DNA of 36,379 nucleotides from Bacteroidaceae bacterium (lineage in GTDB: Bacteria > Bacteroidota > Bacteroidia > Bacteroidales > Bacteroidaceae), in the NCBI GenBank assembly GCA_016302435.1, contig JAEDNQ010000003.1:1-36379 (forward strand), written 5' to 3'. The notes under the pieces were generated by a model. That model saw only the letters and a program-made list of their open reading frames with translations. It did not search any database and was not told where the DNA came from. Made by a program: the position numbers and the translations under genes. Positions 7,014 to 14,859 of the stretch are shown one piece after another. Each line of letters starts with the position of its first letter. Position 1 is the first letter of the stretch.

Positions 7014-7583
7014 ATGTCTAGAATTGGTAAATTACCTATTAATATTCCTGCAGGAGTAACTGTTACTCATAAGGATGACATTGTAACTGTAAAAGGTCCT
7101 AAAGGCGAACTCAGCCAGTATGTTAATCCTGCTATAAAGGTGACAATCCAGGACGGTGTAGTGACAATGGAAGAGAACGAAGAACTGATGCAGGATAACA
7201 CTAAGCAGCGTCACGCATTCCACGGATTGTACCGCGCTCTCGTCAGCAACATGGTCATCGGCGTATCTGAGGGATACAAGAAGACTCTACAGATCGTCGG
7301 CGTCGGCTACCGTGTGTCAAACCAGGGCAATCTGCTCGAGTTCGCTCTCGGCTATTCTCACGCCATCTTGTTCGAACTTCCAAAGGAAATCAAGGTGGAG
7401 ACAAAGTCTGAGAGAAATCAGGATCCTCTCATCATGCTCGAGTCTGCAGACAAGCAGCTCCTCGGCCAGGTATGTGCCAAGATCCGCTCATTCCGCAAGC
7501 CTGAGCCTTACAAGGGCAAGGGTATCCGCTTCCAGGGCGAGGTTGTGAGAAGAAAGTCTGGTAAGTCTGCTAATGCAAAATAA
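7014..7583 (+). CDS. rplF: 50S ribosomal protein L6
   Basis: L6 sits near the factor-binding site of the large subunit and has two similar alpha/beta domains. The 189-aa product begins MSRIGKLPINIPAGVTV and carries the C-terminal signature PEPYKGKGIRFQGE followed by VVRRKSGKSA. Length is slightly above the E. coli protein and normal for this phylum. A strong AAGGAGGA ribosome binding site fixes the start. Confidence 0.98.
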   Translation: MSRIGKLPINIPAGVTVTHKDDIVTVKGPKGELSQYVNPAIKVTIQDGVVTMEENEELMQDNTKQRHAFHGLYRALVSNMVIGVSEGYKKTLQIVGVGYRVSNQGNLLEFALGYSHAILFELPKEIKVETKSERNQDPLIMLESADKQLLGQVCAKIRSFRKPEPYKGKGIRFQGEVVRRKSGKSANAK

Positions 7584-7599
7584 TTAAATTGACAAGAGT

Positions 7600-7941
7600 A
7601 TGATTACAAAGATTGAAAGACGTATCAAAATCAAATATAGAGTACGCAACAAGATTTCTGGTACTGCTGCTCGTCCACGCATGAGCGTGTTCAGAAGCAA
7701 CAAGCAGATTTATGTGCAGGTAATCGATGACGAAGCTCAGAAGACTCTCGTAGCTGCTTCTTCTCTCGGTTTCGAGAAGATGAACAAGAGCGAGCAGGCT
7801 GCTAAGGTAGGCGAACTCATCGCCAAGAAGGCTATAGAGGCTGGCATCTCAGCCGTTGTCTTCGACCGTAACGGTTACCTCTATCACGGAAGAGTTAAGG
7901 CGGTGGCTGATGCTGCCCGTAATGCTGGACTTAAATTTTAA
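7600..7941 (+). CDS. rplR: 50S ribosomal protein L18
   Basis: L18 binds 5S rRNA together with L5 and L25. The 113-aa product contains KYRVRNKISGTAARPRMSVF near the N-terminus and the C-terminal GYLYHGRVKAVADAARNAGL, both characteristic. It lies 16 nt after rplF and 9 nt before rpsE. Confidence 0.97.
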   Translation: MITKIERRIKIKYRVRNKISGTAARPRMSVFRSNKQIYVQVIDDEAQKTLVAASSLGFEKMNKSEQAAKVGELIAKKAIEAGISAVVFDRNGYLYHGRVKAVADAARNAGLKF

Positions 7942-7950
7942 AATGCGATT

Positions 7951-8460
7951 ATGGTAAATAGAGTTAAAGTACAAAACGATACCGATCTTAAAGACCGCTT
8001 GGTCGCTATTAATCGTGTTACTAAGGTTACTAAGGGTGGTCGTACATTCACATTCGCTGCCATCGTTGTTGTAGGTGATGGTAACGGAGTTATTGGCTAC
8101 GGTCTTGGTAAGGCTGGTGAAGTTACAGCTGCTATCGCAAAGGGCGTTGAGGCAGCTAAGAAAAATTTGGTTAAAGTCCCAGTGCTTAATGGCACAGTGC
8201 CTCACGAGGCATACGCCAAGTTCGGCGGAGCGCGCGTTCTCATCATGCCTGCTTCTGAAGGTACAGGAGTGGTTGCTGGTGGCGCCATGCGTGCTGTGCT
8301 CGAGAGCGTCGGCATAACTGACGTCCTCGCTAAGTCTAAGGGCTCATCTAACCCTCACAACCTCGTGAAGGCTACTATCGAGGCTCTCGCCAACATGCGC
8401 GATGCCAAGACTGTCGCTCAGAACCGTGGCGTGAGTCTCACAAAAGTATTCAAAGGATAA
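7951..8460 (+). CDS. rpsE: 30S ribosomal protein S5
   Basis: S5 helps form the mRNA entry site and affects decoding accuracy. The 169-aa product has the N-terminal double-stranded-RNA-binding fold with RVTKVTKGGRTFTFAAIVVV and GDGNGVIGYGLGKAGEV, and the C-terminal half with ASEGTGVVAGGAMRAVLE. The spectinomycin-loop region (VTKGGRT) is standard. rpmD follows after 15 nt with its own Shine-Dalgarno. Confidence 0.98.
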   Translation: MVNRVKVQNDTDLKDRLVAINRVTKVTKGGRTFTFAAIVVVGDGNGVIGYGLGKAGEVTAAIAKGVEAAKKNLVKVPVLNGTVPHEAYAKFGGARVLIMPASEGTGVVAGGAMRAVLESVGITDVLAKSKGSSNPHNLVKATIEALANMRDAKTVAQNRGVSLTKVFKG

Positions 8461-8466
8461 AGGAGA
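8459..8466 (+). promoter_or_regulatory. Shine-Dalgarno for rpmD
   Basis: AAAGGAGA overlaps the rpsE stop codon and lies 9 nt before the rpmD ATG at 8476. It supports the start of this short gene. Confidence 0.7.
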
Positions 8467-8475
8467 ACATTCATC

Positions 8476-8652
8476 ATGGCAACAATCAAGATTAAGCAAG
8501 TAAAGGGTCAGGCAGGTCGTCCTATCGACCAGAAGAGCACTCTCGAGTCTCTTGGCCTCGGAAAAATTAACAAGGTCGTTGAGCGTGAGGACACTCCTTC
8601 TCTCCGCGGTATGATCCGCAAGGTGGCTCACCTCGTTGAGGTTATTGACTAA
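8476..8652 (+). CDS. rpmD: 50S ribosomal protein L30
   Basis: L30 is a small ferredoxin-fold protein of the large subunit. The 58-aa reading frame begins MATIKIKQVKGQAGRP and includes TLESLGLGKINKVVERED and the C-terminal MIRKVAHLVEVID, matching the short bacterial form (about 58-60 aa). It is easy to miss because of its size, but the AAAGGAGA upstream and the conserved rpsE-rpmD-rplO order make it secure. Confidence 0.97.
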   Translation: MATIKIKQVKGQAGRPIDQKSTLESLGLGKINKVVEREDTPSLRGMIRKVAHLVEVID

Positions 8653-8681
8653 CGTTTCACACATTAAAATCAGATTAAAAA

Positions 8682-9128
8682 ATGGAATTACATAATTTGA
8701 AGCCAGCTGCCGGAGCTACTCACAACGGCAAGCGTGTCGGACGTGGTTACGGTTCTGGTAAGGGACGCACATCTACACGCGGTCACAAGGGTGCCAAGGC
8801 TCGCTCTGGCTATAAGAAGAAGATTGGTTTCGAGGGTGGACAGATGCCACTCCAGCGCCGAGTTCCTAAGTTCGGTTTCAAGAACATCAACCGCATTGAG
8901 TACAAGGCCGTCAATCTTGACTTCATCCAGAAGCTGGCTGAGGAGAAGAACCTCACTAAGATCGGCATCAAGGAACTCATCGAGGCTGGCTGGGTAAACA
9001 AGAACCAGCTCGTGAAGATTCTCGCCAACGGTGAACTCACTGCTAAGGTTGACGTAGAGGCTCACGCATTCTCAGCCAAGGCAGAAGCCGCTATCACAGA
9101 AAAAGGTGGAAACGCTGTAAAACTCTAA
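8682..9128 (+). CDS. rplO: 50S ribosomal protein L15
   Basis: L15 is a late-assembly protein with a long glycine- and lysine-rich N-terminal extension that penetrates the large subunit. The 148-aa product shows that extension (GKRVGRGYGSGKGRTSTRGHK then GAKARSGYKKKIGFEGGQMP) and a globular C-terminal half. It lies 29 nt after rpmD and 4 nt before secY, as in most bacteria. Confidence 0.98.
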   Translation: MELHNLKPAAGATHNGKRVGRGYGSGKGRTSTRGHKGAKARSGYKKKIGFEGGQMPLQRRVPKFGFKNINRIEYKAVNLDFIQKLAEEKNLTKIGIKELIEAGWVNKNQLVKILANGELTAKVDVEAHAFSAKAEAAITEKGGNAVKL

Positions 9129-9132
9129 TATA

Positions 9133-10482
9133 ATGGGCAAAGCAATCGAATCACTAAAAGATATCAAGATTGTTAAGACTTTCACAAACATCTGGCGTAT
9201 TGAGGACTTGCGCACGCGCATCCTCATCACGCTGATGTTCGTCGCAATCTATCGTCTCGGATCCTACATCGTGCTTCCTGGTGTCGACACCGAAGCGCTT
9301 CAGGGACTCCGCAACCAGACAGAGGGCGGTCTTATGTCTCTCCTTGATATGTTTTCAGGCGGTGCTTTCTCTCAAGCGTCAATCTTTGCGCTTGGAATCA
9401 TGCCATACATCTCTGCTTCCATCGTGATGCAGCTCCTTGGCTTAGCGGTTCCATACTTCCAAAAGATGCAGCGCGAAGGCGAAAGCGGACGTCGCAAGAT
9501 GAATCAGTACACTCGTTACTTGACAGTGGCTATTCTTCTCTTCCAAGGTCCTATGTACCTCCTCAACCTTCGTTCTCAGACTGGAGGCACAGCCCTCTAC
9601 TCATCTCTCGACTGGAATCTGTTCATCCTCACCTCTACTATCATCCTCGCTGCAGGTAGCATGTTCGTGCTCTGGCTCGGTGAACGAATAACCGACAGGG
9701 GTATCGGCAACGGTGTGTCAATCATCATCATGATTGGTATCATCGCACGCTTCCCAACAGCTGTCATACAGGAGTTCAGCTCAAGACTCACTACTGGTGG
9801 CGGTCTCGTCATGTTCCTCCTCGAGATAGTTCTCTTCGTGGGTGTCATCGCAGCTGCGATAATGCTTGTGCAGGGAGTAAGGCAGGTGCCTGTAAACTAT
9901 GCCAAGAAGATAGCTGGAGCACGCCAGTTGGGCGGAGCAAGACAGTATATTCCTCTTAAACCTTACGCAGCCAATGTGATGCCAATCATCTTCGCTCAGG
10001 CAATCATGTTCATCCCAATCACTTTGGCTCAGTTCTCCGGCAGCAAACTCAATCCGGTTGTCACTCAGCTTGTTGATAACAACAGCTTCCTCTATAATTT
10101 CATCTTCGCCCTGCTGATAGTGCTGTTCACATATCTCTATACAGCTATCACCATCAACCCAGTGCAGATGGCAGAGGACATGAAGAGAAACAACGGATTC
10201 ATTCCAGGAATAAAGCCAGGCAAGGACACTGCCGACTACATTGACAAAATCATGTCGCACATCACGCTCCCTGGCTCGCTCTTCCTCGCTGTCATCGCCA
10301 TTCTGCCTGCTTTCGCAAGCTTGTTTGGCGTGCAGAGAGAGTTCGCCGCTTTCTTCGGAGGCACATCGCTCTTGATTCTTGTAGGTGTCGTTCTCGATAC
10401 CCTCATGCAAATCGAGTCACATCTCATGATGCGTCATTATGATGGATTGCTCGACAAGGGACGTGTTCGAGGAGAACATTAA
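9133..10482 (+). CDS. secY: Protein translocase subunit SecY
   Basis: SecY is the central channel of the Sec translocon in the inner membrane. The 449-aa product has about ten hydrophobic segments. It has the early MFVAIYRLGSYIVLPGVD, the plug-region segment SGGAFSQASIFALGIMPYIS, GERITDRGIGNGVSIII, and the cytoplasmic loop NGFIPGIKPGKDTADYID, all hallmarks of the family. Length is typical. It follows rplO by 4 nt and precedes map by 17 nt. Its product exports the lipoproteins and barrel precursors encoded further right, though that link is general rather than specific. Confidence 0.98.
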   Translation: MGKAIESLKDIKIVKTFTNIWRIEDLRTRILITLMFVAIYRLGSYIVLPGVDTEALQGLRNQTEGGLMSLLDMFSGGAFSQASIFALGIMPYISASIVMQLLGLAVPYFQKMQREGESGRRKMNQYTRYLTVAILLFQGPMYLLNLRSQTGGTALYSSLDWNLFILTSTIILAAGSMFVLWLGERITDRGIGNGVSIIIMIGIIARFPTAVIQEFSSRLTTGGGLVMFLLEIVLFVGVIAAAIMLVQGVRQVPVNYAKKIAGARQLGGARQYIPLKPYAANVMPIIFAQAIMFIPITLAQFSGSKLNPVVTQLVDNNSFLYNFIFALLIVLFTYLYTAITINPVQMAEDMKRNNGFIPGIKPGKDTADYIDKIMSHITLPGSLFLAVIAILPAFASLFGVQREFAAFFGGTSLLILVGVVLDTLMQIESHLMMRHYDGLLDKGRVRGEH

Positions 10483-10499
10483 GCACTGTTCAGACAAAT

Positions 10500-11297
10500 A
10501 TGGTTTATCTAAAAACTGACGAGGAGGTCGAACTGCTCAGAAAAGCCAATCTTCTGGTGGGCGACACTCTGGCCGAGCTGGCAAAGGTAATAGAGCCCGG
10601 GGTCACGACAAAGCAGCTTGACGCTATAGCCGAGACTTTCATACGTGACCACGGGGCGATACCAACTTTCCTCGGATTCCCAAATCCCTATGGAGGTCCT
10701 TTCCCTGCCAGCATATGTACCTCTGTCAACTATCAGGTAGTTCACGGTATACCCAACGACACGCCATTGGAGAATGGAGACATCGTGTCAATAGACTGCG
10801 GCACTAAGCTCGAAGGTTTCTGCGGCGACTCCTGCTACACATTCGTAGTGGGAGAGACAACTCCAGAGATACAGCGACTGCTCGACACAACAAAGGAAGC
10901 TCTCTACAAGGGCATCGAGCAAGCCGTTGTAGGACGTCGCCTCGGTGACATCTCCAACGCTGTCCAGACCCACTGCGAGTCGCAAGGATATGGAGTCGTG
11001 AGGGAATTTGTCGGTCATGGCGTAGGCCGCGACATGCACGAAGATCCTCAAGTGCCTAACTACGGAAGAAAAGGCAACGGCATGCTCCTCAAAAGCGGAC
11101 TCTGCATTGCCATCGAACCCATGATAACAATGGGCTCAAGGGAAATAAACATGCAAGCCGACAGATGGGGCATCGTCACTAAAGACAGAAAGCCTGCTGC
11201 CCATTACGAACACTCTATATGTGTAAGGAAAGGCAAGGCCGACATCCTATCGTCATTTGATAATATAGAAAAAGTATTAAGAGATAAATTCAATTAA
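10500..11297 (+). CDS. map: Methionine aminopeptidase, type I
   Basis: MetAP removes the initiator Met from nascent proteins in the cytoplasm. The 265-aa product is the simple type I form without an N-terminal zinc domain. The five metal ligands are present: Asp99 (in SIDCGTKLEG), Asp110 (in GDSCYTF), His173 (in GHGVGRDMHEDPQVPNY), Glu206 (in IEPMITMG) and Glu237 (in HYEHSICV). It sits between secY and infA, 2 nt before the latter. The position where many bacteria carry adk is empty here. Confidence 0.98.
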   Translation: MVYLKTDEEVELLRKANLLVGDTLAELAKVIEPGVTTKQLDAIAETFIRDHGAIPTFLGFPNPYGGPFPASICTSVNYQVVHGIPNDTPLENGDIVSIDCGTKLEGFCGDSCYTFVVGETTPEIQRLLDTTKEALYKGIEQAVVGRRLGDISNAVQTHCESQGYGVVREFVGHGVGRDMHEDPQVPNYGRKGNGMLLKSGLCIAIEPMITMGSREINMQADRWGIVTKDRKPAAHYEHSICVRKGKADILSSFDNIEKVLRDKFN

Positions 11298-11299
11298 GT

Positions 11300-11518
11300 A
11301 TGGCTAAACAGTCTGCTATAGAACAAGATGGAACTATCGTCGAAGCATTGTCAAACGCAATGTTCAGAGTCGAGTTGGAAAATGGTCATGAGATAGTGGC
11401 TCACATCTCAGGAAAGATGAGAATGCACTACATCAAGATTCTCCCCGGAGACAAGATTCGAGTGGAAATGTCACCTTATGACCTGTCCAAAGGTCGAATA
11501 GTATTCAGATATAAATAA
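11300..11518 (+). CDS. infA: Translation initiation factor IF-1
   Basis: IF1 binds the A site of the small subunit during initiation. The 72-aa product is a single OB fold of the standard length, with GTIVEALSNAMFRVELENGH, the AHISGKMRMHYIKILPGD segment, and YDLSKGRIVFRYK at the C-terminus. It follows map by 2 nt and precedes rpmJ by 9 nt, a usual grouping. Confidence 0.98.
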   Translation: MAKQSAIEQDGTIVEALSNAMFRVELENGHEIVAHISGKMRMHYIKILPGDKIRVEMSPYDLSKGRIVFRYK

Positions 11519-11527
11519 AACCACAAT

Positions 11528-11644
11528 ATGAAAACAAGAGCATCACTGAAGAAACGTACACCTGATTGCGTAATCGTAAGACGTAAAGGTCGTCTATTTG
11601 TTATTAACAAGAAGAATCCCAAGTACAAGATGCGCCAGGGATAA
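11528..11644 (+). CDS. rpmJ: 50S ribosomal protein L36, zinc-free type
   Basis: L36 is the smallest large-subunit protein. The 38-aa frame reads MKTRASLKKRTPDCVIVRRK then GRLFVINKKNPKYKMRQG. The zinc-ribbon form has three Cys and one His; here only one Cys (residue 14) remains and the other positions are Thr, Asn and Tyr, so no zinc should be bound. The fit to the family and its place between infA and rpsM leave little doubt despite the short length. Confidence 0.97.
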   Translation: MKTRASLKKRTPDCVIVRRKGRLFVINKKNPKYKMRQG

Positions 11645-11677
11645 TTCTATGCAATGAATTTGAAATTAAAGTAAGAT

Positions 11678-12058
11678 ATGGCAATAAGAATTGTAGGTGT
11701 AGACCTCCCACAGAACAAGAGAGGTGAAATCGCGCTCACATACATCTTTGGTATTGGACGCAGCAGCGCAGCTAAGATCCTTGAGAAGGCTGGCGTAGAC
11801 AAAGACATCAAGGTAAAGGACTGGAATGACGAGCAGGCTGGTAAGATCCGCTCTATCATTGCAGCAGAATACAAGGTAGAGGGTGACCTCCGTTCAGAGA
11901 TCCAGCTTAACATCAAGCGTCTCATGGACATCGGCTGCTACCGTGGTATTCGCCACCGTCTTGGCCTCCCAGTACGCGGTCAGAGCACTAAGAACAACGC
12001 CCGCACTCGCAAGGGAAAGAAGAAAACAGTTGCAAACAAGAAAAAGGCTACTAAATAA
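11678..12058 (+). CDS. rpsM: 30S ribosomal protein S13
   Basis: S13 sits in the small-subunit head and bridges to the large subunit. The 126-aa product opens MAIRIVGVDLPQNKRGEIAL and carries the signature CYRGIRHRLGLPVRGQ followed by TKNNARTRKG. A Lys-rich tail completes it. It starts 33 nt after rpmJ and is followed by rpsK after 8 nt. Confidence 0.98.
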   Translation: MAIRIVGVDLPQNKRGEIALTYIFGIGRSSAAKILEKAGVDKDIKVKDWNDEQAGKIRSIIAAEYKVEGDLRSEIQLNIKRLMDIGCYRGIRHRLGLPVRGQSTKNNARTRKGKKKTVANKKKATK

Positions 12059-12066
12059 TAAATAAT

Positions 12067-12456
12067 ATGGCAAAGAAAACTGCTTCTGCAAAGAAGAGAA
12101 ACGTAAAGGTAACCGCTGAAGGACAGCTTCATGTTCACTCTTCTTTCAACAACATCATTGTTACTATCGCAAACAGTGAAGGTAATGTTATCTCTTGGTC
12201 AGCAGCCGGCAAGATGGGCTTCCGCGGCTCAAAGAAGAACACTCCTTATGCAGCTCAGATGGCTGCTCAGGACTGCGCAAAGGTTGCTTTCGACCTCGGT
12301 CTCCGCAAGGTTAAGGCCTACATCAAGGGTCCAGGCAATGGACGCGAGGCCGCTGTTCGCGGTTGCCATGCAGTAGGTATTGAAGTGACTGAAATCATCG
12401 ATGTCACTCCACTCCCACACAATGGATGCCGTCCTCCAAAGAGAAGAAGAGTTTAA
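12067..12456 (+). CDS. rpsK: 30S ribosomal protein S11
   Basis: S11 lines the platform near the E site and the Shine-Dalgarno pocket. The 129-aa product contains HSSFNNIIVTIANSEGNVIS, KVKAYIKGPGNGREAAVRG, and the C-terminal DVTPLPHNGCRPPKRRRV. The downstream 108-nt gap before rpsD is unusually long for this cluster and is structured. Confidence 0.98.
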   Translation: MAKKTASAKKRNVKVTAEGQLHVHSSFNNIIVTIANSEGNVISWSAAGKMGFRGSKKNTPYAAQMAAQDCAKVAFDLGLRKVKAYIKGPGNGREAAVRGCHAVGIEVTEIIDVTPLPHNGCRPPKRRRV

Positions 12457-12564
12457 TCATTACACATTATGTCACATGCCAAAGAGCTCGTTTATACCGC
12501 ATCTTTCCTTTCTGCGGCTGCTGCTGAGAGCTGTATGGCATAAATAAAGATAATAGAATAATCT
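12457..12564 (+). promoter_or_regulatory. Candidate S4 leader RNA upstream of rpsD
   Basis: Three helices nest within this 108-nt spacer. ATGCC (12476-12480) pairs with GGCAT (12537-12541), AGCTC (12485-12489) with GAGCT (12528-12532), and CCGCA (12497-12501) with TGCGG (12513-12517), which closes an 11-nt pyrimidine-rich loop. The fold ends 23 nt before the rpsD ATG and no T-run follows. S4 represses its own operon through mRNA structure in several phyla, so an S4-binding leader is the natural reading. A 24-codon frame (12469-12543) overlaps the fold and is probably fortuitous. Confidence 0.65.
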
Positions 12565-13170
12565 ATGGCTAGATATATTGGACCAAAATCAAGAATCTCT
12601 CGTCGTTTCGGCGAGGCTATCTTTGGACCAGACAAAGTTTTGTCTAAGAAGAATTATGCTCCAGGCCAGCATGGCAACAACCGTCGCAAGAAGTCTTCAG
12701 AGTACGGTCTCATGCTCGCTGAGAAGCAGAAGGCAAAGTATACTTACGGTGTTCTCGAGCGTCAGTTCCGCAACCTCTTCGAGAAGGCTGAGCGCAAGTC
12801 AGGCGTAACAGGTGAAATTCTTCTCCAGCTCCTTGAGTGCCGCCTTGACAATGTTGTATACCGTCTTGGTATCGCTCCTACTCGCGCTGCAGCACGTCAG
12901 CTTGTTAGCCACAAGCACATCACTGTTGACGGCAAGGTTGTCAACATCCCATCATTCTCTGTACAGCCAGGCATGGTAGTGGCAGTGCGCGAGAAGTCTA
13001 AGAGCCTTGAGGTAATCGATGCTGCTCTTGCAGGCTTCAACCACAGCAAGTACCCATGGATTGAGTGGGACGATAACGCAAAGGGTGGAAAATTCCTCCA
13101 CGTGCCAGAGCGTGCTGACATTCCTGAGAATATCAAGGAGCAGATGATTGTCGAGTTGTACTCTAAATAA
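12565..13170 (+). CDS. rpsD: 30S ribosomal protein S4
   Basis: S4 nucleates small-subunit assembly and in several phyla represses translation of its own operon. The 201-aa product begins MARYIGPKSRISRRFGEAIF and has the S4 RNA-binding domain with RLDNVVYRLGIAPTRAAARQ followed by LVSHKHITVDGKVV. It lacks an N-terminal zinc CxxC cluster. The gene is preceded by a strongly folded 108-nt spacer and followed by rpoA after 11 nt. Confidence 0.98.
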   Translation: MARYIGPKSRISRRFGEAIFGPDKVLSKKNYAPGQHGNNRRKKSSEYGLMLAEKQKAKYTYGVLERQFRNLFEKAERKSGVTGEILLQLLECRLDNVVYRLGIAPTRAAARQLVSHKHITVDGKVVNIPSFSVQPGMVVAVREKSKSLEVIDAALAGFNHSKYPWIEWDDNAKGGKFLHVPERADIPENIKEQMIVELYSK

Positions 13171-13181
13171 TAAATAATCAA

Positions 13182-14174
13182 ATGGCGATATTAGCATTTC
13201 AAAAACCAGAGAAAGTAGTAATGTTGGAAGCTGACGACAAGTTCGGAAAGTTTGAGTTCCGTCCTTTGGAGCCAGGTTACGGTATCACTATCGGAAACCC
13301 CCTGCGCCGCATTCTCCTTTCATCACTTGAGGGCTTTGCAATCAACACGATTCGCATAGCAGGTGTAGACCATGAGTTCTCAACCATCCCAGGTGTGAAG
13401 GAAGATGTAACCAACATTATCTTGAATCTGAAGCAAGTTCGATTCAAGCAAATAGCAGATGGTACTGAGTCTGAAAAGGTCTCAATTTCCATTGAAAATT
13501 CAACCGAGTTTAAGGCTGGAGATATCAACAAGTACCTTAGTGGATTTGGAGTGTTAAATCCAGATTTGGTAATTTGTCATTTGGATCCTCAGGCAACGTT
13601 GGATATAGAGCTCAACATCAATAAGGGTCGCGGATACGTTCCTGCTGACGAGAACCGCGAGTTCTGCCAGGAAATCAACGAAATTCCCATTGACTCCATC
13701 TATACTCCAATCCGCAACGTCAAGTTCGCAGTAGAGAACTATCGTGTGGCTCAGAAAACCGACTACGAGAAACTCGTCCTCGAAATCACCACAGATGGAT
13801 CTATTCATCCAAAGGATGCTCTCCGCGAAGCGTCAAAAATCCTCATCTATCACCTCATGCTGTTCTCTGACGAGAAGATCACTTTAGAGAATGCAGACTT
13901 CGATGGCAACGAGGAGTTCGACGAGGAGGTATTGCGTATGCGCCAGTTGCTTAAGACCAAACTTGTCGATATGAATCTCTCTGTCCGCGCCCTCAACTGC
14001 TTAAAGGCAGCTGACGTTGAGACTCTCGGCGACCTCGTACAATTTAACAAAACAGACTTGCTTAAGTTCCGCAACTTTGGTAAGAAGTCACTCACAGAGC
14101 TTGACGACTTGCTTGAGAGCTTGAACCTTTCGTTCGGAACAGATATTTCCAAGTATAAATTAGACAAAGACTAA
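13182..14174 (+). CDS. rpoA: DNA-directed RNA polymerase subunit alpha
   Basis: The alpha subunit dimerises to start polymerase assembly and its C-terminal domain contacts upstream DNA and regulators. The 330-aa product has the N-terminal domain (about residues 1-235, with FRPLEPGYGITIGNPLRRIL), an acidic linker, and the C-terminal domain (about 255-320, with VRALNCLKAADVETLGDLVQ and FRNFGKKSLTELDDLL). Length is typical. It lies between rpsD and rplQ, the standard alpha-operon ending. Confidence 0.98.
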   Translation: MAILAFQKPEKVVMLEADDKFGKFEFRPLEPGYGITIGNPLRRILLSSLEGFAINTIRIAGVDHEFSTIPGVKEDVTNIILNLKQVRFKQIADGTESEKVSISIENSTEFKAGDINKYLSGFGVLNPDLVICHLDPQATLDIELNINKGRGYVPADENREFCQEINEIPIDSIYTPIRNVKFAVENYRVAQKTDYEKLVLEITTDGSIHPKDALREASKILIYHLMLFSDEKITLENADFDGNEEFDEEVLRMRQLLKTKLVDMNLSVRALNCLKAADVETLGDLVQFNKTDLLKFRNFGKKSLTELDDLLESLNLSFGTDISKYKLDKD

Positions 14175-14180
14175 TCAAAA

Positions 14181-14696
14181 ATGAGACACAATAAGAAATT
14201 CAATCACCTTGGCCGTACACATTCTCACCGTGCTGCTATGCTTGCCAATATGGCAATCTCTCTTATCATGCACAAGAGAATCACTACAACACTGCCAAAG
14301 GCAAAGGCTCTCCGTGTATATGTAGAGCCACTGATTACTAAGTCAAAGGAAGACACTACAGCTTCTCGTCGCGTAGTATTCAGCTACCTCCAGAACAAAT
14401 ATGCCATCACTGAGCTCTTCGGCGAGATAGCCAAGGCTGTTGCTGAGCGTCCAGGTGGTTATACACGCATCATCAAGCTTGGCCGTCGTGCATCCGACGA
14501 TGCTGAAATGGCATTCATCGAACTCGTTGACTTCGACGAGAACATGGCTAAGGCTGAGGTTAAGAAGACTCGCACACGCCGCTCACGCAAGTCAGGAGCT
14601 AAGGCTGAGGCACCAGCAGAAGCTGCCGAGGCTACAGCTACTGAAGCTACAGAGGCTGAGGCTACAGAAGCACCTGCTGAGACACCTGCAGAGTAA
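14181..14696 (+). CDS. rplQ: 50S ribosomal protein L17 with acidic C-terminal tail
   Basis: L17 binds near the exit-tunnel side of the large subunit. The 171-aa product has a normal core (about residues 1-122; MRHNKKFNHLGRTHSHRAAM, LMHKRITTTLPKAKALR, GGYTRIIKLGRRASDDAEMA). A basic patch follows (KKTRTRRSRKSGAK) and then about 35 residues composed almost only of Ala, Glu, Thr and Pro. E. coli L17 is about 127 aa, so the tail is an addition; I believe extended L17 is common in Bacteroidota. It is the last gene of the operon and is followed by a strong terminator. Confidence 0.97.
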   Translation: MRHNKKFNHLGRTHSHRAAMLANMAISLIMHKRITTTLPKAKALRVYVEPLITKSKEDTTASRRVVFSYLQNKYAITELFGEIAKAVAERPGGYTRIIKLGRRASDDAEMAFIELVDFDENMAKAEVKKTRTRRSRKSGAKAEAPAEAAEATATEATEAEATEAPAETPAE

Positions 14697-14721
14697 TTCA
14701 TTGCCAAATATCATATCTTGC

Positions 14722-14755
14722 AGACTGCACACATGCCGTGTGCAGTCTTTTTTTT
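14722..14755 (+). terminator. Intrinsic terminator of the ribosomal operon
   Basis: AGACTGCACAC (14722-14732) and GTGTGCAGTCT (14738-14748) form an 11-bp perfect stem around an ATGCC loop, and a run of eight T residues begins at its 3' end. This is a textbook Rho-independent terminator 25 nt after rplQ and separates the operon from the GH43 gene. Confidence 0.93.
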
Positions 14756-14808
14756 GTTCAAATCCGCTGATTTTGCCTCAAAAACGATTCTATATAAATA
14801 GAAATCAC

Positions 14809-14816
14809 TAACTTTG
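14809..14816 (+). promoter_or_regulatory. Candidate promoter -7 box of the GH43 gene
   Basis: TAACTTTG matches the Bacteroidota -7 consensus TAnnTTTG exactly and lies between the upstream terminator and the GH43 start, implying a 5' leader of about 38 nt. A good -33 TTTG at the usual distance is missing (a TTTTG at 14771-14775 is too far), so the promoter may be weak or need an activator. Confidence 0.55.
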
Positions 14817-14859
14817 CAAATCCTAACTGATTTTGCTAACGAAATAAAATATCGACAAC

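Noticed and set aside
12469..12543. A 24-codon open frame between rpsK and rpsD.
   Set aside because: It has no Shine-Dalgarno or family resemblance, is Ala-rich from repeated GCT/GCG, and lies exactly within the nested helices, which explain the sequence better.
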